From: Incurvaria masculella
Lineage: Eukaryota; Arthropoda; Insecta; Lepidoptera; Incurvariidae
Direction: 5' to 3'
Assembly (NCBI GenBank): GCA_946894095.1
Contig: OX335649.1
Coordinates: forward strand, 11,860,001 to 11,924,000
DNA: 64,000 nucleotides
Position numbers and translations under genes: made by a program. Below, in pieces: positions 10,811 through 21,439 of this stretch. The notes beneath the pieces are model-generated. The model was not told where the DNA came from and searched no databases. It saw only the letters and a program-made list of their open reading frames with translations. Position 1 is the stretch's first letter, and every line of letters begins with the position of its first letter.

Positions 10811-12165
10811 TGGCTACACTGTAAAAAATATGAGCAACTGTTTTAGCACAGTAAACATTCAGTCATTTATTTCAGTAAGTATTTCTGATTACTATTAATA
10901 TATTACGGTATTTGTGTATTAATGAGCCAAAACAGTTAATGTTAAACAGTTATTTATATTTAACAGAAGCTCTTTGCAAAAATAAACATTTGACTGATCA
11001 GATTATTTTGAAACGATTATATTAGTAAAAGCAAGTCTCGCAACTGTCTAGTTTCAAGGGGTACAGTAAATTTAATATATTGGATAGTACTTTTCACTGA
11101 ATATAAGAAGTAAGTAAGAATGGAAAAAATACTGAAGCTTTAAACAGTTTATACACAGTTACGGAAACAGTAAGTGTTTTAAGAGGCGGTGCTCACCCCG
11201 TCTAAGAAGTGGGGCGCTACAGAGGTTATGAGCATATGGGTCTGGGATAGGATCCTAGGGAGCTAACTGAATCCTAGGCGTGATACGAGCGGCGTCGCGG
11301 TTGGTGTTGGCTGGCTAAAGAATGCAAACTCACGGCACTACAGCACTTACAAAAGCCCTCCACGACTCGTAGCCCTAACACTCACTCGAAACCGCACCAC
11401 GGATGACAAATACACGTGTCGTTGGCATCCTTACAAAATCCAACCTCTATACAGCTTGTGTAACTAATTTTGACAACTACATTGTCACAGACATAACAGA
11501 CCATATTACGGTAGCGCAAAATCGGCAATGCGATCAAAAACGTGCTCAGAGATCCGCGCAACTCGGTCATTAAACTAAAAGCAAGTGAAAACAGTTTTGG
11601 CACATAGGTAGTTAAAAAAAACAATGAAAGATAAAATCATATTTCATGTTTAAGGCTAATTGTTTTTGCTGTTGGAGTAACCAATTTACTAAGTTGTCTC
11701 TATTTTAACGTTGCAAGACGGTTGTTATTATTGAAATAACAGTAATATTCACAGATTTTTTTTTCAGTGAAATAATCAGAGGTTTTCGCGATTAAAAAAA
11801 ATACTAGAAAATGAGCTTATGCTTACTTGGTATCATATATCTCATATATATCATATATCATACTTGGATGGCATCATATATATTAAGCTTTTACGTTTTT
11901 CACACAATATTTACTTAAACGCGGAAGCCCCTAACGCGTACAATTTAAAAAACAAGATTGTATTTTAAATACCTTAAAACCGGAGTTATGATTGGAAATG
12001 GAATCCAATGTAGTTTGGTATTTTTGGTAAAAAAAAACACCAAAAACGATTAGATGCAATTTCCAATCATAACTCCAAGTTTAAGGTCGTGGCCAAGGTT
12101 CAGTTCACCGATTTCTTAAAAAAATATAATATTATGTCTTTCATCCAATGTATGTGGCTCCAACT
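10811..12165. other. Intergenic DNA, mostly unrecognised
   Basis: Apart from the Cys-rich frame at 11387-11580, I see a GC-richer stretch at 11190-11340 that looks like an element fragment, and AT-rich sequence with repeated ATATATCATATATC near 11835-11880. No gene model can be supported. Confidence 0.4.
11387..11580 (-). other. Possible small Cys-rich peptide exon (minus strand)
   Basis: On the minus strand a CTTTTAG acceptor-like site is followed by ATG and 62 codons whose second half holds seven cysteines (MVCYVCDN, SYTSC, GFCKDANDTC, ICHPWCGFE). The frame ends at TGA inside GTGAGT, so it may instead splice out there. No clear signal peptide and no family recognised. It may be chance. Confidence 0.2.
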
Positions 12166-12169
12166 GATG

Positions 12170-12410
12170 TGGCGAGGATTTTTTATGTGACTGGATATGG
12201 ATGGCTAACACCACACTTACTGTCATGATGTTAGCCGAATACACCTCATGGGAACTAGCTGCCATGCCAGGACTTTCCTTTTATCGCACAGCTACATTGG
12301 ACTGGGTGAAAAATACGTCATTGTCGACCATCGTTTATTCAATGCATAGTAATTAAGAAAGGAGACCTACAGTTTAACGTGTAATCCGAACCACGGCCAA
12401 TCCCTTAGTC
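12170..12410 (-). mobile_element. SINE copy E (partial)
   Basis: Carries the common tail (TGTGACTGGATATGGATGGCTAACACC on the plus strand, split by mutations), the CTGCCATGCCAGGAC block and CAGTTTAACGTGTAATCCG, as in copy D, but lacks a recognisable head. Confidence 0.6.
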
Positions 12411-12935
12411 AGCTCTTACGACTTATACGGGAAGAAATGCAGCGGGCCCACTTGTATTATTTTTGTATGCCGGATCCCACACAGCACACAGATGAAGGTA
12501 GAACCTGTTTACCACAAAAAATATCGGGGGTTTGAATCGAGGACATCAACCTATTTGGTTTAAAAGGTTTATGGAAGAAATATTTCATGTCACATTTCCA
12601 TCAAAGGGACTCTCAGAGGAATTCTCCAATATTGGTATTGCAATGAGATTTAAGAATTTTATTTATCTAGGAAGCTACCTAAATAAATAAATAATAATAT
12701 TAGTAGAGAAAGAAAAAACTGTTTTGATGGTTGACTCATATTTTTTTTATATAAGGATGTTGTAGACATTTTAATGTACTCTCTCTGCTATAAAAATAAT
12801 CTCTTTTTTATTAATTAATAATATTAAAAAATCTCGCTAATATTTTTAAACAATTGAATATAATATTTCTACTTTTAAACATGGTTAAAATAACTTTCTA
12901 AGAAAAATAAGTAAGAAACCATTTGCCTTCCACTC
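12411..12935. other. AT-rich spacer, nothing recognised
   Basis: No recognisable gene or repeat between SINE copy E and the next MITE. Confidence 0.4.
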
Positions 12936-13072
12936 GGGCCTTATTCACCTACTGCTGATTAGCTTAATCGCCACATATTAAGGGCCTTTCTTAGCACCTT
13001 GCAATCAATACCAGTACAATATAATCAGCACTTTAGTAATAAAGGCCCTTTAAGCGTCAATTAAAATAAATC
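12936..13072 (+). mobile_element. MITE family 'GGGCCTTT', copy 2
   Basis: Most complete copy: GGGCCTTATTCACCTACTG, GATTAGCTTAATCGCCACAT, CTTGCAATCAATACCAGTAC and AAAGGCCCTTTAAGCG. The first two blocks recur at 30630, the last two at 9351. Confidence 0.6.
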
Positions 13073-13526
13073 TTTTTATTTTAATCGAATTTTATTTAAT
13101 AAGACGCGTAAAAGTAAAGTAGTTGTGGTTATTCAAACACCCAATACATTAGGTTAGATTGTTCTTATTTGAGAGTCGCTACAGCTAAGTATCTGTTTGG
13201 CTCCCTAGTGTTGAAAAGCCCATGGGCGTCGTCGAGCATGCCTTATGTGAGGGCCTGGCGTACGCCACATGCCGCAAACCAAGATATGACGGAAACTTTA
13301 ATTCAGTCCCAAAACAAAAATGAACATCCAGAGCGTACATATATCAAACACGTGGGCATAGGAAATGTATTTTTAATGCAAATGTTTATAAATCGCAAAA
13401 TGGAGCATGCATAGTCGTTGGTTGTCCACTATTTGTGAGATTAGTGTGATAAATAAAACATTTTATACCTAGGTCTAAAGTTCGATTATTGTTTTTACGC
13501 TCGATTTTTTTAATCGTCAGATAGTT

Positions 13527-13715
13527 TTTTTTTATGCGACCTGACATGGATGGCTAATTCCACACAACTACCGTTATGATATTAGCCCATTACACCACAT
13601 TCCCGAAGGAATTAGGTGCCATGCCAGGACCTTCCCTTTATGAGCACGGCTACATTGAACTGGATGGAAAACACGGACAATTTTTCATTGCCGCTTCGAC
13701 CATCTTTCATCTTTT
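13527..13715 (-). mobile_element. SINE copy F (3' half only)
   Basis: Bases 13535-13710 are nearly identical to 4517-4690 of copy B (tail, GTGCCATGCCAGGACC, ATTGAACTGGATGGAAAACA, GCCGCTTCGACCATC), so these two copies diverged recently. The head is absent. Confidence 0.7.
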
Positions 13716-14240
13716 AGTTGCACCTTTCATTTGAATTCATCCATTATACAATCCATAAAAAATATATATAATTTTATTAGGCATTTTTTCATTACACTTT
13801 TGTATAAAAACATTTTGACGGCCCACCACAGAAATGAAAGCTAAGGCCGAAGGTAAGTTTTATCGATAATATGCTGACATATTGCAATAAGCTAAGCGAA
13901 TCCTCAAAATCAGAAACAATCAATCCTCTAGTTCCTATTTTCATAGGGCCGGTAAACTGTAGAATGCACTCCTCACCGAGGTATTTCTCCTAACCCATCT
14001 CACAACATTCCATCGTAAAGACAAAAACTATTTCTACAAGATACCAATAATCCGTAGAGAAGCACTGCGATAGTTTTCGGCGACCGAGAACAATGGAGTT
14101 AGGATACATGCATGGGCGTTATCATAAATATATTTCAAGCCATCCAAATAGGATGAGCTGAGCAATGACTTGTCTCACATTAACCTTCGGAGCACTTAAG
14201 CCACACATATTTAGATTTAAAAGAATTGTTCCTCGGAGAC
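13716..14240. promoter_or_regulatory. 5' flank of CPR gene 1
   Basis: Sequence upstream of the TATA box. No coding signal. Any epidermal or ecdysone-response enhancer would be expected here, but I cannot point to a specific site. Confidence 0.3.
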
Positions 14241-14242
14241 GG

Positions 14243-14249
14243 TATAAAA
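14243..14249 (+). promoter_or_regulatory. TATA box of CPR gene 1
   Basis: TATAAAA lies 73 bp before the ATG at 14316, which fits a start site about 30 bp downstream and a 5' UTR of roughly 40 nt. Confidence 0.75.
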
Positions 14250-14315
14250 AGGCCTACACACATTGGAAGAAGAGCATTGTATTTAGGAACTGAAGTCCTT
14301 TAACTGGAACAAAAA

Positions 14316-16354
14316 ATGAAGATCACTCTTGTAAGTAACAATAACATGAATTCAAAAAAGCTAATGGAATAAAAAATTGAAATAATCCTAATCGAATATC
14401 TCATATATTTAAACAAATTTCAACACTCTAAAACAACAAAGTATATTTAAACATAATTCAAATAAAAATAGGAGGGGCATACTTATACTACCAAATAAAT
14501 AAGCAAGATAAATTTAGTGCTTTTAACTCTAATTCTGTTAAAAAAAATTAACGAAAAATGACTTCTGAGAAACTTATTTAGTTTTAACCAAGTAATAGTT
14601 CAATGAATGGCAGATTGGTTTGTAATTTTGGACATCAGCAAATCTTAATCACTCATTTTTGAAAGCCCGTCAAGTTGAAATATGCTAATGTTTTTTTTTC
14701 TATTTTAGTACCTTCTCATACCTTTCGTTGTGTATTCAACACGATTGTTCCTTCTGTTTATTACATCAACGTTTATTATATAAACCGCTTCGTAAAATTA
14801 GTTTTTTTTATAGATTTTGAAATCAGTAAAAAATATTGCACATTAGTCTTAGCCCTCAAACTGTCATGAAGTGCAATCGACAAACTAGTACAAACTAGAC
14901 AAAAAAACGGACATTAACAGCGATACTTATAATACTTTTCTTGCCAGCTGACAGCTATGGTTGTGACTACAGTCGCCTTCGCTTTAGCCGAAGATGACGG
15001 TCAGTACCACCCCGAGAGGTACGGAGCCGACGACGGTAGATACAGGCCAAGCCATGACGCACACTACTCTCCATACAATGAGGCCATCGACTCCAAACTG
15101 AACAGTTTCTACAAGAAAGATTACTTCAATGCGAGGACTGGGAGATACTACGATAATGCCTTCTATAGGAACCAAGGATTTAACAACGGAGACTTTGGCA
15201 ACAACTTCAACTACAATGCTTACAGCGCTTATCCGAGCGCTCTTCGTTACTACAACTATCAACCCAAGTGAGTATCAGTCGCGCTTAGTAATTTTAATGT
15301 ATAACGTAAAAGTTTTAGTTGTAGTAATAGTAGAAGGAATTTCCAGCCACAGCCACCATGAAATTAAGGTTATTTATTTTATTAATACAAAGGTTGTTTA
15401 GTTGGTACAGAAATATTTGTACCATCTAAACACCTATATAATATTTCCTTCAGGAATGCGTCTACCTATATAATATTTCCTGTGTGTCTACATTTATAAT
15501 ATTTCCTTCAAGAATCCGGTGCGTTGGACTTTAGATTAAAGAGGAGGGTATAGTTAAGTTTAATTCAAAATATTGCCTAGGTTCGCCCGATAAAAATGCT
15601 ATATTCGAAATAACATTAATAAAAATACAAATAATATTAATTGGTTTATATTTAATGTATTCTAAAATGTGAATGGCAACACCACGTGTGGACTTTTAGC
15701 ATCCCTATTCAACACTGATATGACGTTAGCAATCTATCCCTTCCTCTTTAATCTACGGTTGGGCTAATACCATGATGGTGGGTTTGGTATTCATCCATTT
15801 CCAGTGTAATAAAAATTAAGTTAAGTGATCTAACAGAAATTGTATTATGTTTCAGGGTTGAGCTGAACCAGCCCGCCTCGGGTCCAGTAGTGGCCGTAAC
15901 GTACAGGACTCCCGTCGCCGCCGCATCTTCCCTCGTGCCGAAAATCGCCATCTTGCCGCCGATCGCGCCCTCGCCCACCGCGCTTCCCAAGCGCACACAC
16001 GCATCGAGCCTGCTCGCCTACGGCACGCCGACAGCGCGCTACGCCGTCGGCGACTTCAGGGGTAGGTCTGCCCAGATTCTGCGGCAGGGGAGCGACGCGA
16101 GCGCTGACAGCTATCACTACCTGTACGAGACTGAGAACGGCATCAATTTGGAGGAGGCGGGGAAGGTGGAGCAGAATGCCGGCACGAGGGCCAACGGGTT
16201 CTATGAGTTCGTGGCCGACGACGGCTTGAAGTACCGAGTGGATTACACGGCTGATGAGAATGGGTTCCGCGCTAGCGGCGCCCATTTGCCCACACCTCCC
16301 CCGGTGCCCGAGGCTATTGCCAGATCTCTGGCCTCCAGGGGACTTCATGTATGA
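14316..16354 (+). CDS. RR-1 cuticular protein (CPR gene 1), 277 aa
   Basis: Three coding exons: 14316-14330 (MKITL), 14948-15267 and 15856-16354, with a phase 0 then a phase 2 intron. Residues 1 to about 19 form a signal peptide ([19 protein letters not shown]). The next stretch is rich in Tyr, Asn and Gly ([25 protein letters not shown]), typical of the flexible part of cuticle proteins, followed by a Pro/Ala-rich linker. The Rebers-Riddiford RR-1 chitin-binding domain spans about residues 196-258: [36 protein letters not shown], then [11 protein letters not shown]. The product should be secreted into the procuticle and bind chitin. Unlike the three genes downstream, its whole RR domain lies on one exon. 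Family assignment is firm; which named paralogue it is cannot be told here. Confidence 0.93.
15640..15790 (+). repeat. Dispersed repeat shared with CPR gene 4 (copy 1)
   Basis: Lies in intron 2 of CPR gene 1. TGGTTTATATTTAATGTATT, AATGTGAATGGCAACACCAC and GTTAGCAATCTATCCCTTCC recur with about 15 percent difference at 53975-54100, just upstream of exon 2 of CPR gene 4. Its last part joins a SINE-tail-like GGGCTAATACCATGATGG. Confidence 0.6.
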
Positions 16355-16416
16355 TTTCAATAGATTTCATTTTTTTCTACATTGTGATAGTTAAAATATC
16401 AATACTTTATTTAATC

Positions 16417-16641
16417 ATTAAAACGTCTTCTGGTTTCTGTATGATTTGAATCATTCCAATTATCATAAAGCTCTGAAAAGCCTTATTAGAATATTTTTAT
16501 TTTTATTTAGTTTGAATAACAAAGAAGATATATACATTTATGCTTTATAATGACGGTCCGATTGGTATTAGCTATCCATGACGTTACTTAAAAAACAGAT
16601 TAGATTTCGAAAGGTTTTCCTGTGTGTATAAAAGTAATAAA
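16417..16641 (+). terminator. Candidate poly(A) signals of CPR gene 1
   Basis: ATTAAA at 16417-16422 (63 bp after the stop) and AATAAA at 16636-16641. The first is closer, the second is the stronger hexamer; which is used cannot be told. Confidence 0.5.
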
Positions 16642-16909
16642 GTCGAACATAGAACCTCCTCCTTTTGAATTGAAATGGACCAGTTAACTTGCCTGTTCAT
16701 CCGGCGAGTTAATTTACTAGGGTAACCCCCCCAGCGGCAGGCGAGCCAAGCACCCTACTACGAATGCTATCGAGTGAGCGTTATCGAGAAGGAGACATCG
16801 CCAGTCAATAATATTATATGTGTTTGACAGTTATGTAGTATGGAGAGTGCTTTCAATACCATCTGTCAACGCATACAATGTTTTTGACGCGGCTCGCGTG
16901 GATTATTGA

Positions 16910-16933
16910 CCCAAATCCACGCGTGGATTTGGG
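16910..16933. other. Perfect 24-bp palindrome followed by a CRE-like site
   Basis: CCCAAATCCACG is followed directly by its exact reverse complement. Three bases later TGACGTCA (16936-16943), the full CRE/ATF consensus palindrome, occurs. This lies about 560 bp past CPR gene 1 in a locally GC-rich patch (16880-17060). Confidence 0.8.
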
Positions 16934-17189
16934 TGTGACGTCACATATCCACGCAGCTGCACGCAGGTCGCAGTGCAGAAGCCTCCATACAAATCCATGG
17001 AGAGGGAATCTACACGTGCGCGGTTGGCCCTGCGCCGCTGTGCAGTCACAATCGGATTGATCTGCGGATTCGATTAACTACTTTTCTCGTCTATTATATT
17101 AATACATAAACCATACCGTCAAACTTAAATTCTTGGTAGAACGGTCTAAGTCAAAGAACCAAAAACTACGAAGAAACCTTAGGCCCACC

Positions 17190-17425
17190 ATTTTTTTTAA
17201 AAATGTTACGGCTTTTCACTCGGCAGGAAGAGACATTCTCCGACATTTCGATATAATCATTCAGCCCGGTGTCACGTTCGTACGCAGGAGACGACTCAAC
17301 GTACGTTCGTACGAACGTGGCGGATGCCTCCTTGACAACGGGCTGAATGATTCGCTCGAAACGTCGGGGAATGTCTCTTCCTGCCGCGTGAAAAGCCGCA
17401 AAATTTTTCAAACATGTCTAACGAC
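17190..17425. mobile_element. Fold-back (long inverted repeat) element
   Basis: The left arm (about 17207-17265: TTACGGCTTTTCAC, GGCAGGAAGAGACATTC, TCATTCAGCCCG) pairs with the right arm (about 17339-17402: CGGGCTGAATGATT, GAATGTCTCTTCCTGCCG, GTGAAAAGCCGC) around a 70-bp centre that itself contains ACGTTCGTACG repeats. Right-arm sequence recurs alone at 46493-46565 and 58485-58550. Confidence 0.75.
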
Positions 17426-17514
17426 CACGGTAATCTCAAAAGTATCAAAAGGCACACCATTTGATCAGTCTTAGAGTAGAAATCACTTAACCAAATAAGT
17501 ATAATAAATATACA

Positions 17515-17700
17515 GCATCGGTAGCCCAGTGATGCGACGCTATAAGCTTCTGGGCGGTTGGGTTCTAAATGGGTTGGCCGTCGTTCGGATTCCATGTAAA
17601 ACTTCCTTTCCTTATTTACTAGTTGGTAGGGTTCATCCCGCACAGGGTGGTACAATCGCATTGAATGAAAATTGGTTGAAGCATGTATTCCATCCGGTGC
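17515..17700 (+). mobile_element. SINE copy G (5S-like head, truncated tail)
   Basis: Begins with box A-like GGTAGCCCAGTGATGCGACG, then a degraded 5S-like segment (GGCGGTTGGGTTCTAAATGG), then the body ATTCCATGTAAAACTTCC and GGTAGGGTTCATCCCGC. It ends where the AAT repeat of the next element starts. Confidence 0.6.
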
Positions 17701-18215
17701 AATAATAATAATAATAATACAGACCCATAAGACAATTAAGAGCAATAAGCCCGATATTGTATTGGTCGATCTCAAGTCCAACGAGATCTTCCTCGTAGAC
17801 ATAACAATACCACATGACGAAAACCTCGACAGGGCCGAAAATGAGAAACTTATGAAATATTTAGACCTGGCCCACGAGGTTACCGCCATGTGGCGTGCAC
17901 GGAAAACCACCATCGTGCCTATTGTTATGTCTACGAACGGCGTTGTCCCAAAAAATTTGGCCAAAAATTTAGAAAAATTAGACATCGATATTGGGCTCCG
18001 ATTCCAGATGCAGAAAGCGGTTCTACTCTCGAACACGAGAATCGTTCGGCGGTTTCTGTCTCTGTAGCTCGGAGAAGCCTTATAGGATTTGTCCCAGGTG
18101 GGACAAATCCTATAAGGCTAAATTCAGTTTTAGGTTTATATTTTTTAGGACTTCTTTTTTTGTATTTTTGTACTAAATAATATAAACCTAAGATTTGTTA
18201 TATTAATATATACTG
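17701..18215 (+). mobile_element. 5'-truncated non-LTR element, R2/R4 type (REL endonuclease), in an AAT repeat
   Basis: After (AAT)6 an open frame to TAG 18065-18067 reads NKPDIVLVDLKSNEIFLVD, fitting the K/R-P-D-x(12-14)-D motif of the restriction-like endonuclease at the C-terminus of R2/R4/NeSL-type proteins, then ENDAEKLMKYLDL-like and VTAMWRARKTTIVPIVMST segments typical of that tail (here ENEKLMKYLDLAHE). A strong hairpin and T-rich 3' UTR follow, ending near GAATAATAATAAT at 18218. TAA-type repeats on both sides fit the Dong/R4 group, which inserts into TAA repeats; that assignment is inference. Confidence 0.65.
18076..18119. other. Perfect 20-bp-stem hairpin in the non-LTR 3' UTR
   Basis: AGCCTTATAGGATTTGTCCC (18076-18095), a 4-base AGGT loop, then the exact reverse complement (18100-18119), starting 8 bp after the stop codon. 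It may be the structure recognised by the element's reverse transcriptase. Confidence 0.9.
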
Positions 18216-18520
18216 TGAATAATAATAATATTCTTTATTGCTATCATACACATGGTACATACAAGGGCGGACTTATTGCCTAATGTCAATCTCTTCCAAT
18301 CAACCCGATAATATACAGGCAGACAAAAATATACAGGTAGCAACAAGAAAAGTAACCTAAGAATAGATGTTGTGCACTATTTATTTCTATAAAAAAAAAG
18401 TTACAGACCAATTTAATAACAATAGGCATAAAGTATGTCCGCCTAAAAATGTATATACAGAATTTATGCAAAAAAAAAAACACATAACTAAAAATAAAAA
18501 AATAAAAAAAATGCAAACGC
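18216..18520 (-). mobile_element. Probable 3' end of a second LINE (minus strand)
   Basis: The stretch CTTTATTGCTATCATACACA, GGTACATACAAGGGCGGACT and TTGCCTAATGTCAATCTC has the look of the abundant 3' ends of lepidopteran CR1/Jockey-like LINEs in reverse. No coding part remains. Assignment is from memory of the pattern and is tentative. Confidence 0.35.
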
Positions 18521-19315
18521 GTGCAATGAATCCGAGGTATGGCACCTTCGCTAATATCATGACGACGGAGGGTCGAATTGGTATTAGCTATTCATGTTGG
18601 GTTATTTACACATAAAAATTACATTAGGTAATGTGAGATTTTCTGTTGCGAAATCAAAGTAACATTCTATCTATATTCTGTTGTAAAATGCGTTGTGATG
18701 GGCCGATATCATGACGGTTGAATAAATACTAGAAGTTACATGAAAAAAATATTAAAGATCAAGCAAATGTGTCAATCCATACAATATAACTGTTATGTGT
18801 TTGCAGAGGCAGTAGAGGCAGCAAATGCCAAAGTGATTGATGAGCCTGCCTTAAAATATCTTATATGGTTGGTAGACTGGAAGTTAGTTTTAAGATGTCA
18901 TATTAATGTGCCTATATTAAACATTAATACTACTAGTTATTTCCTCAGCTTCCAGTTCATTTTTAATGTTAACATGAAATTATAATGTTAATCTTCAAAT
19001 AATCTCTATCTCTATATGATTAAAGCTAAATACGTAGTCATATTAAGTTTTAGTATCCTTCAAAAATGTTCACAGTGACTTGTGTAATTATTTCATCAAA
19101 GAGGTATTCTGATTAACATATCAATACACCTAGTTCAGTAGAATTAAAAGAATTTGAACGCATTAACGCGTAATATGAAAAAATAATTTAGATATAGTTA
19201 GATCACGAATATACCCATCTATTTAAAATTGTTGCTTTTAAAATAAAACTGAAAAAATACACTTCTTATAAGTGAGCAATTGAAATGAGAGTTAAAAATC
19301 TAACAATGTAACATA
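18521..19315. other. AT-rich intergenic DNA with a SINE tail fragment
   Basis: Bases 18545-18615 carry a SINE tail (ATATCATGACGACGGAGG, GGTATTAGCTATTCATG). The rest is AT-rich with no recognised feature. Confidence 0.4.
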
Positions 19316-19319
19316 CAAA

Positions 19320-19640
19320 AAAATATATACATACCTCCACAACGTTTTCCCGGAGGGGTAGGCAGAGATAATAGAGCGCCGTACAGTACGATCGCAGCAC
19401 ACCTCTTTTGCTTTATCTACAGATATACATATTTTCTTACATGCTCTACGATTACGGGTGCTACATACCTGACCTTTATGATGTATTACATATACTTGGT
19501 CGCGGTACGTATTCCTAGGCTGGCTGAACACGAACTTCCTCTCACTTCTGCTCTGTAAATTTGTTTCGTCATCCTTTTTTCACCAATTCGTTCCATATGT
19601 CCAAACCATTTTAACACTCCCGCCTCGATTCTCGTCACAA
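19320..19640 (-). repeat. Dispersed repeat R-19, copy 1
   Basis: TTTTCCCGGAGGGGTAGGCA, ATAATAGAGCGCC, ACGATCGCAGCACAC and CTCTACGATTACGGGTGC recur in the same order at 28860-29180. Each copy is next to a Helitron-like 3' end. Residual minus-strand frames (TRNRRACKKIC here, TRNRRACMKIC in the other) suggest a decayed coding element. Confidence 0.6.
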
Positions 19641-19731
19641 CATAACTTTTTGACTAACACTGCTCAAACAATGTCGAAAGCACATACATAATATACACAA
19701 CTACTTTAAACCAAAGTCACTTTATTTCTTA

Positions 19732-19960
19732 CTAGCTGAGGTACCTGGCTCCGCTTGGGTCAATGTCGTTGTGGACTGATGTCATGCTGATTTATGTCCT
19801 AAAAATTATATTAATTCCCCATTAAAATTGTATCCCCAATTCTACCCCCTGACTATCTCTATACCGAAATTGATCAAAATTGGTTAAGCTGTTTGGGCGT
19901 GAAAACGAAACAGACAGACAGACAGAGTTATGTTTTTTTATAATCTTTTTATTTATAATA
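19732..19960 (-). mobile_element. Helitron-like 3' end (minus strand)
   Basis: Read on the minus strand it ends AAGCGGAGCCAGGTACCTCAG followed by CTAG and a T, the same terminus as the two long copies at 32390 and 44804. Confidence 0.55.
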
Positions 19961-21430
19961 TGGATTTAGTATGGATTTAATTATCAGATCTGTTTATGAA
20001 ATAAATTGCATATTAATCCGTCCCAGTGTTAGAAGAGCAAAAAATTTTCATAGAATTCGAAATATCATTAAATTTGTTGACTTATTAACGACACTTTAAA
20101 TATAATAAGAAAATGGCTCGAGATGAAACACAAGGCCGTGTTGAGGTATACAGAACATAGCTTACGAAACTTCATGTAAATGAATTATTTTATTTTGTAA
20201 GCATATTTAAAAATCTTATAGATTTTAAATGTATGTAATGTAAATTTCACATTCGAATTTGCTCAAGCCAAAGTTTATTTTTGAAATGGCATTTGATGTG
20301 TGTGGTAGAAAATGTATATATGTAGCTTATGTTAAATAAACAATGAATACTTGTTTGCATATCCGCATTGCATACCGACAAGCCTGCATGGTTTTCGCTG
20401 CGCCCGTGTCATTTTGAAGGCCCATGAGCATCGCAGGGCACCTCTTATGTGAGGGCCTGGCATATATCTTACTACTAACTTACATCGTACTTTCGTATTT
20501 TTGCCCAATTGAATGTTTGTATGTTTTTCTTTGTGTTACATAGTAAACCATAATAAATTTTAGTATTAAATGCAGTGCTGGGCAAATGTCTAGTTGATTC
20601 GTATTAAATTGTCTTTTGTTTGTGATATTATGTATGTCTACAGAATGAAAATCATAAATAAATAAGAAAAACAGCTAATCTGGTTTTCTGTAGCTTTTGT
20701 TTGTAATTCATACGTGTTTGTGTTTCCAAATATTTTTTTATTTACTCGAGCTGTACAATTCAGTAACAACAATGAACACCAAAGGAAAAGATGATCTTAA
20801 TTCACTTATAGATAAGTGTATAGATTCAATGAAATGAAATAGATATTTATTTAGAATACTTTACCTTTTAAACATTTATATTTGTCGCTTAATAGCTATT
20901 TCACTACGAAATAGGTATTACTCACCTTTCACAAAAATGGCACAGGAAGGTAATAAAATTGACATTCCACCTAAACTCTTACACACATAAGATTTTCGTG
21001 TTACTTCCCTTAAAACAACGATTTTACGCACATACTCTGATGATAGTTACCACAATTTAAAACTGAAATGTCAATCATGGTAGGTATGCTAAGCTTTGTA
21101 AAAGGTCAATGCCATAACATTTTAAGAATATGTATTTAAAACAGCTTCCATAAATTAAGGTACGGGTGTAACATTGTTACATCTTATCGCACAGTCAAAA
21201 CATTCCTACACTAAGTTAATTTTTGATCACAAAATTGTTAACATCTGCAAACAAGGTTTTATACAATTATTTTATCAATACTAAATGATGGGCCACTGGC
21301 CATTTATGTTCCAAGGGAATTTATATTTCAACATGAACGACTAAGGGTCACATTATGTTATGTTTAACTGTTTATGTGCAGTTTGAATCAGAAAACTGAA
21401 TCTTAAGATCTAATTTTCAGATAAATCCAA
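19961..21430. other. AT-rich intergenic DNA, nothing recognised
   Basis: No open frame of note. Bases 20375-20470 share GAGCATCG...CTTATGTGAGGGCCTGGC with 13225-13262, a small unclassified repeat. TCAATTAATAAATGC-type AT-rich sequence otherwise. Confidence 0.4.
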
Positions 21431-21439
21431 TTTTGACAG

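Noticed and set aside
10581..10898. 105-codon frame in a GC-rich patch
   Set aside because: Trp/Arg/Gly-rich translation without homology; the GC-rich core joins AT-rich ends abruptly.
17672..17720. MVEACIPSGA-IIIIII start of the endonuclease-containing frame
   Set aside because: The first residues are translated from SINE sequence and an AAT microsatellite; the element is 5'-truncated, so this is not a native start.
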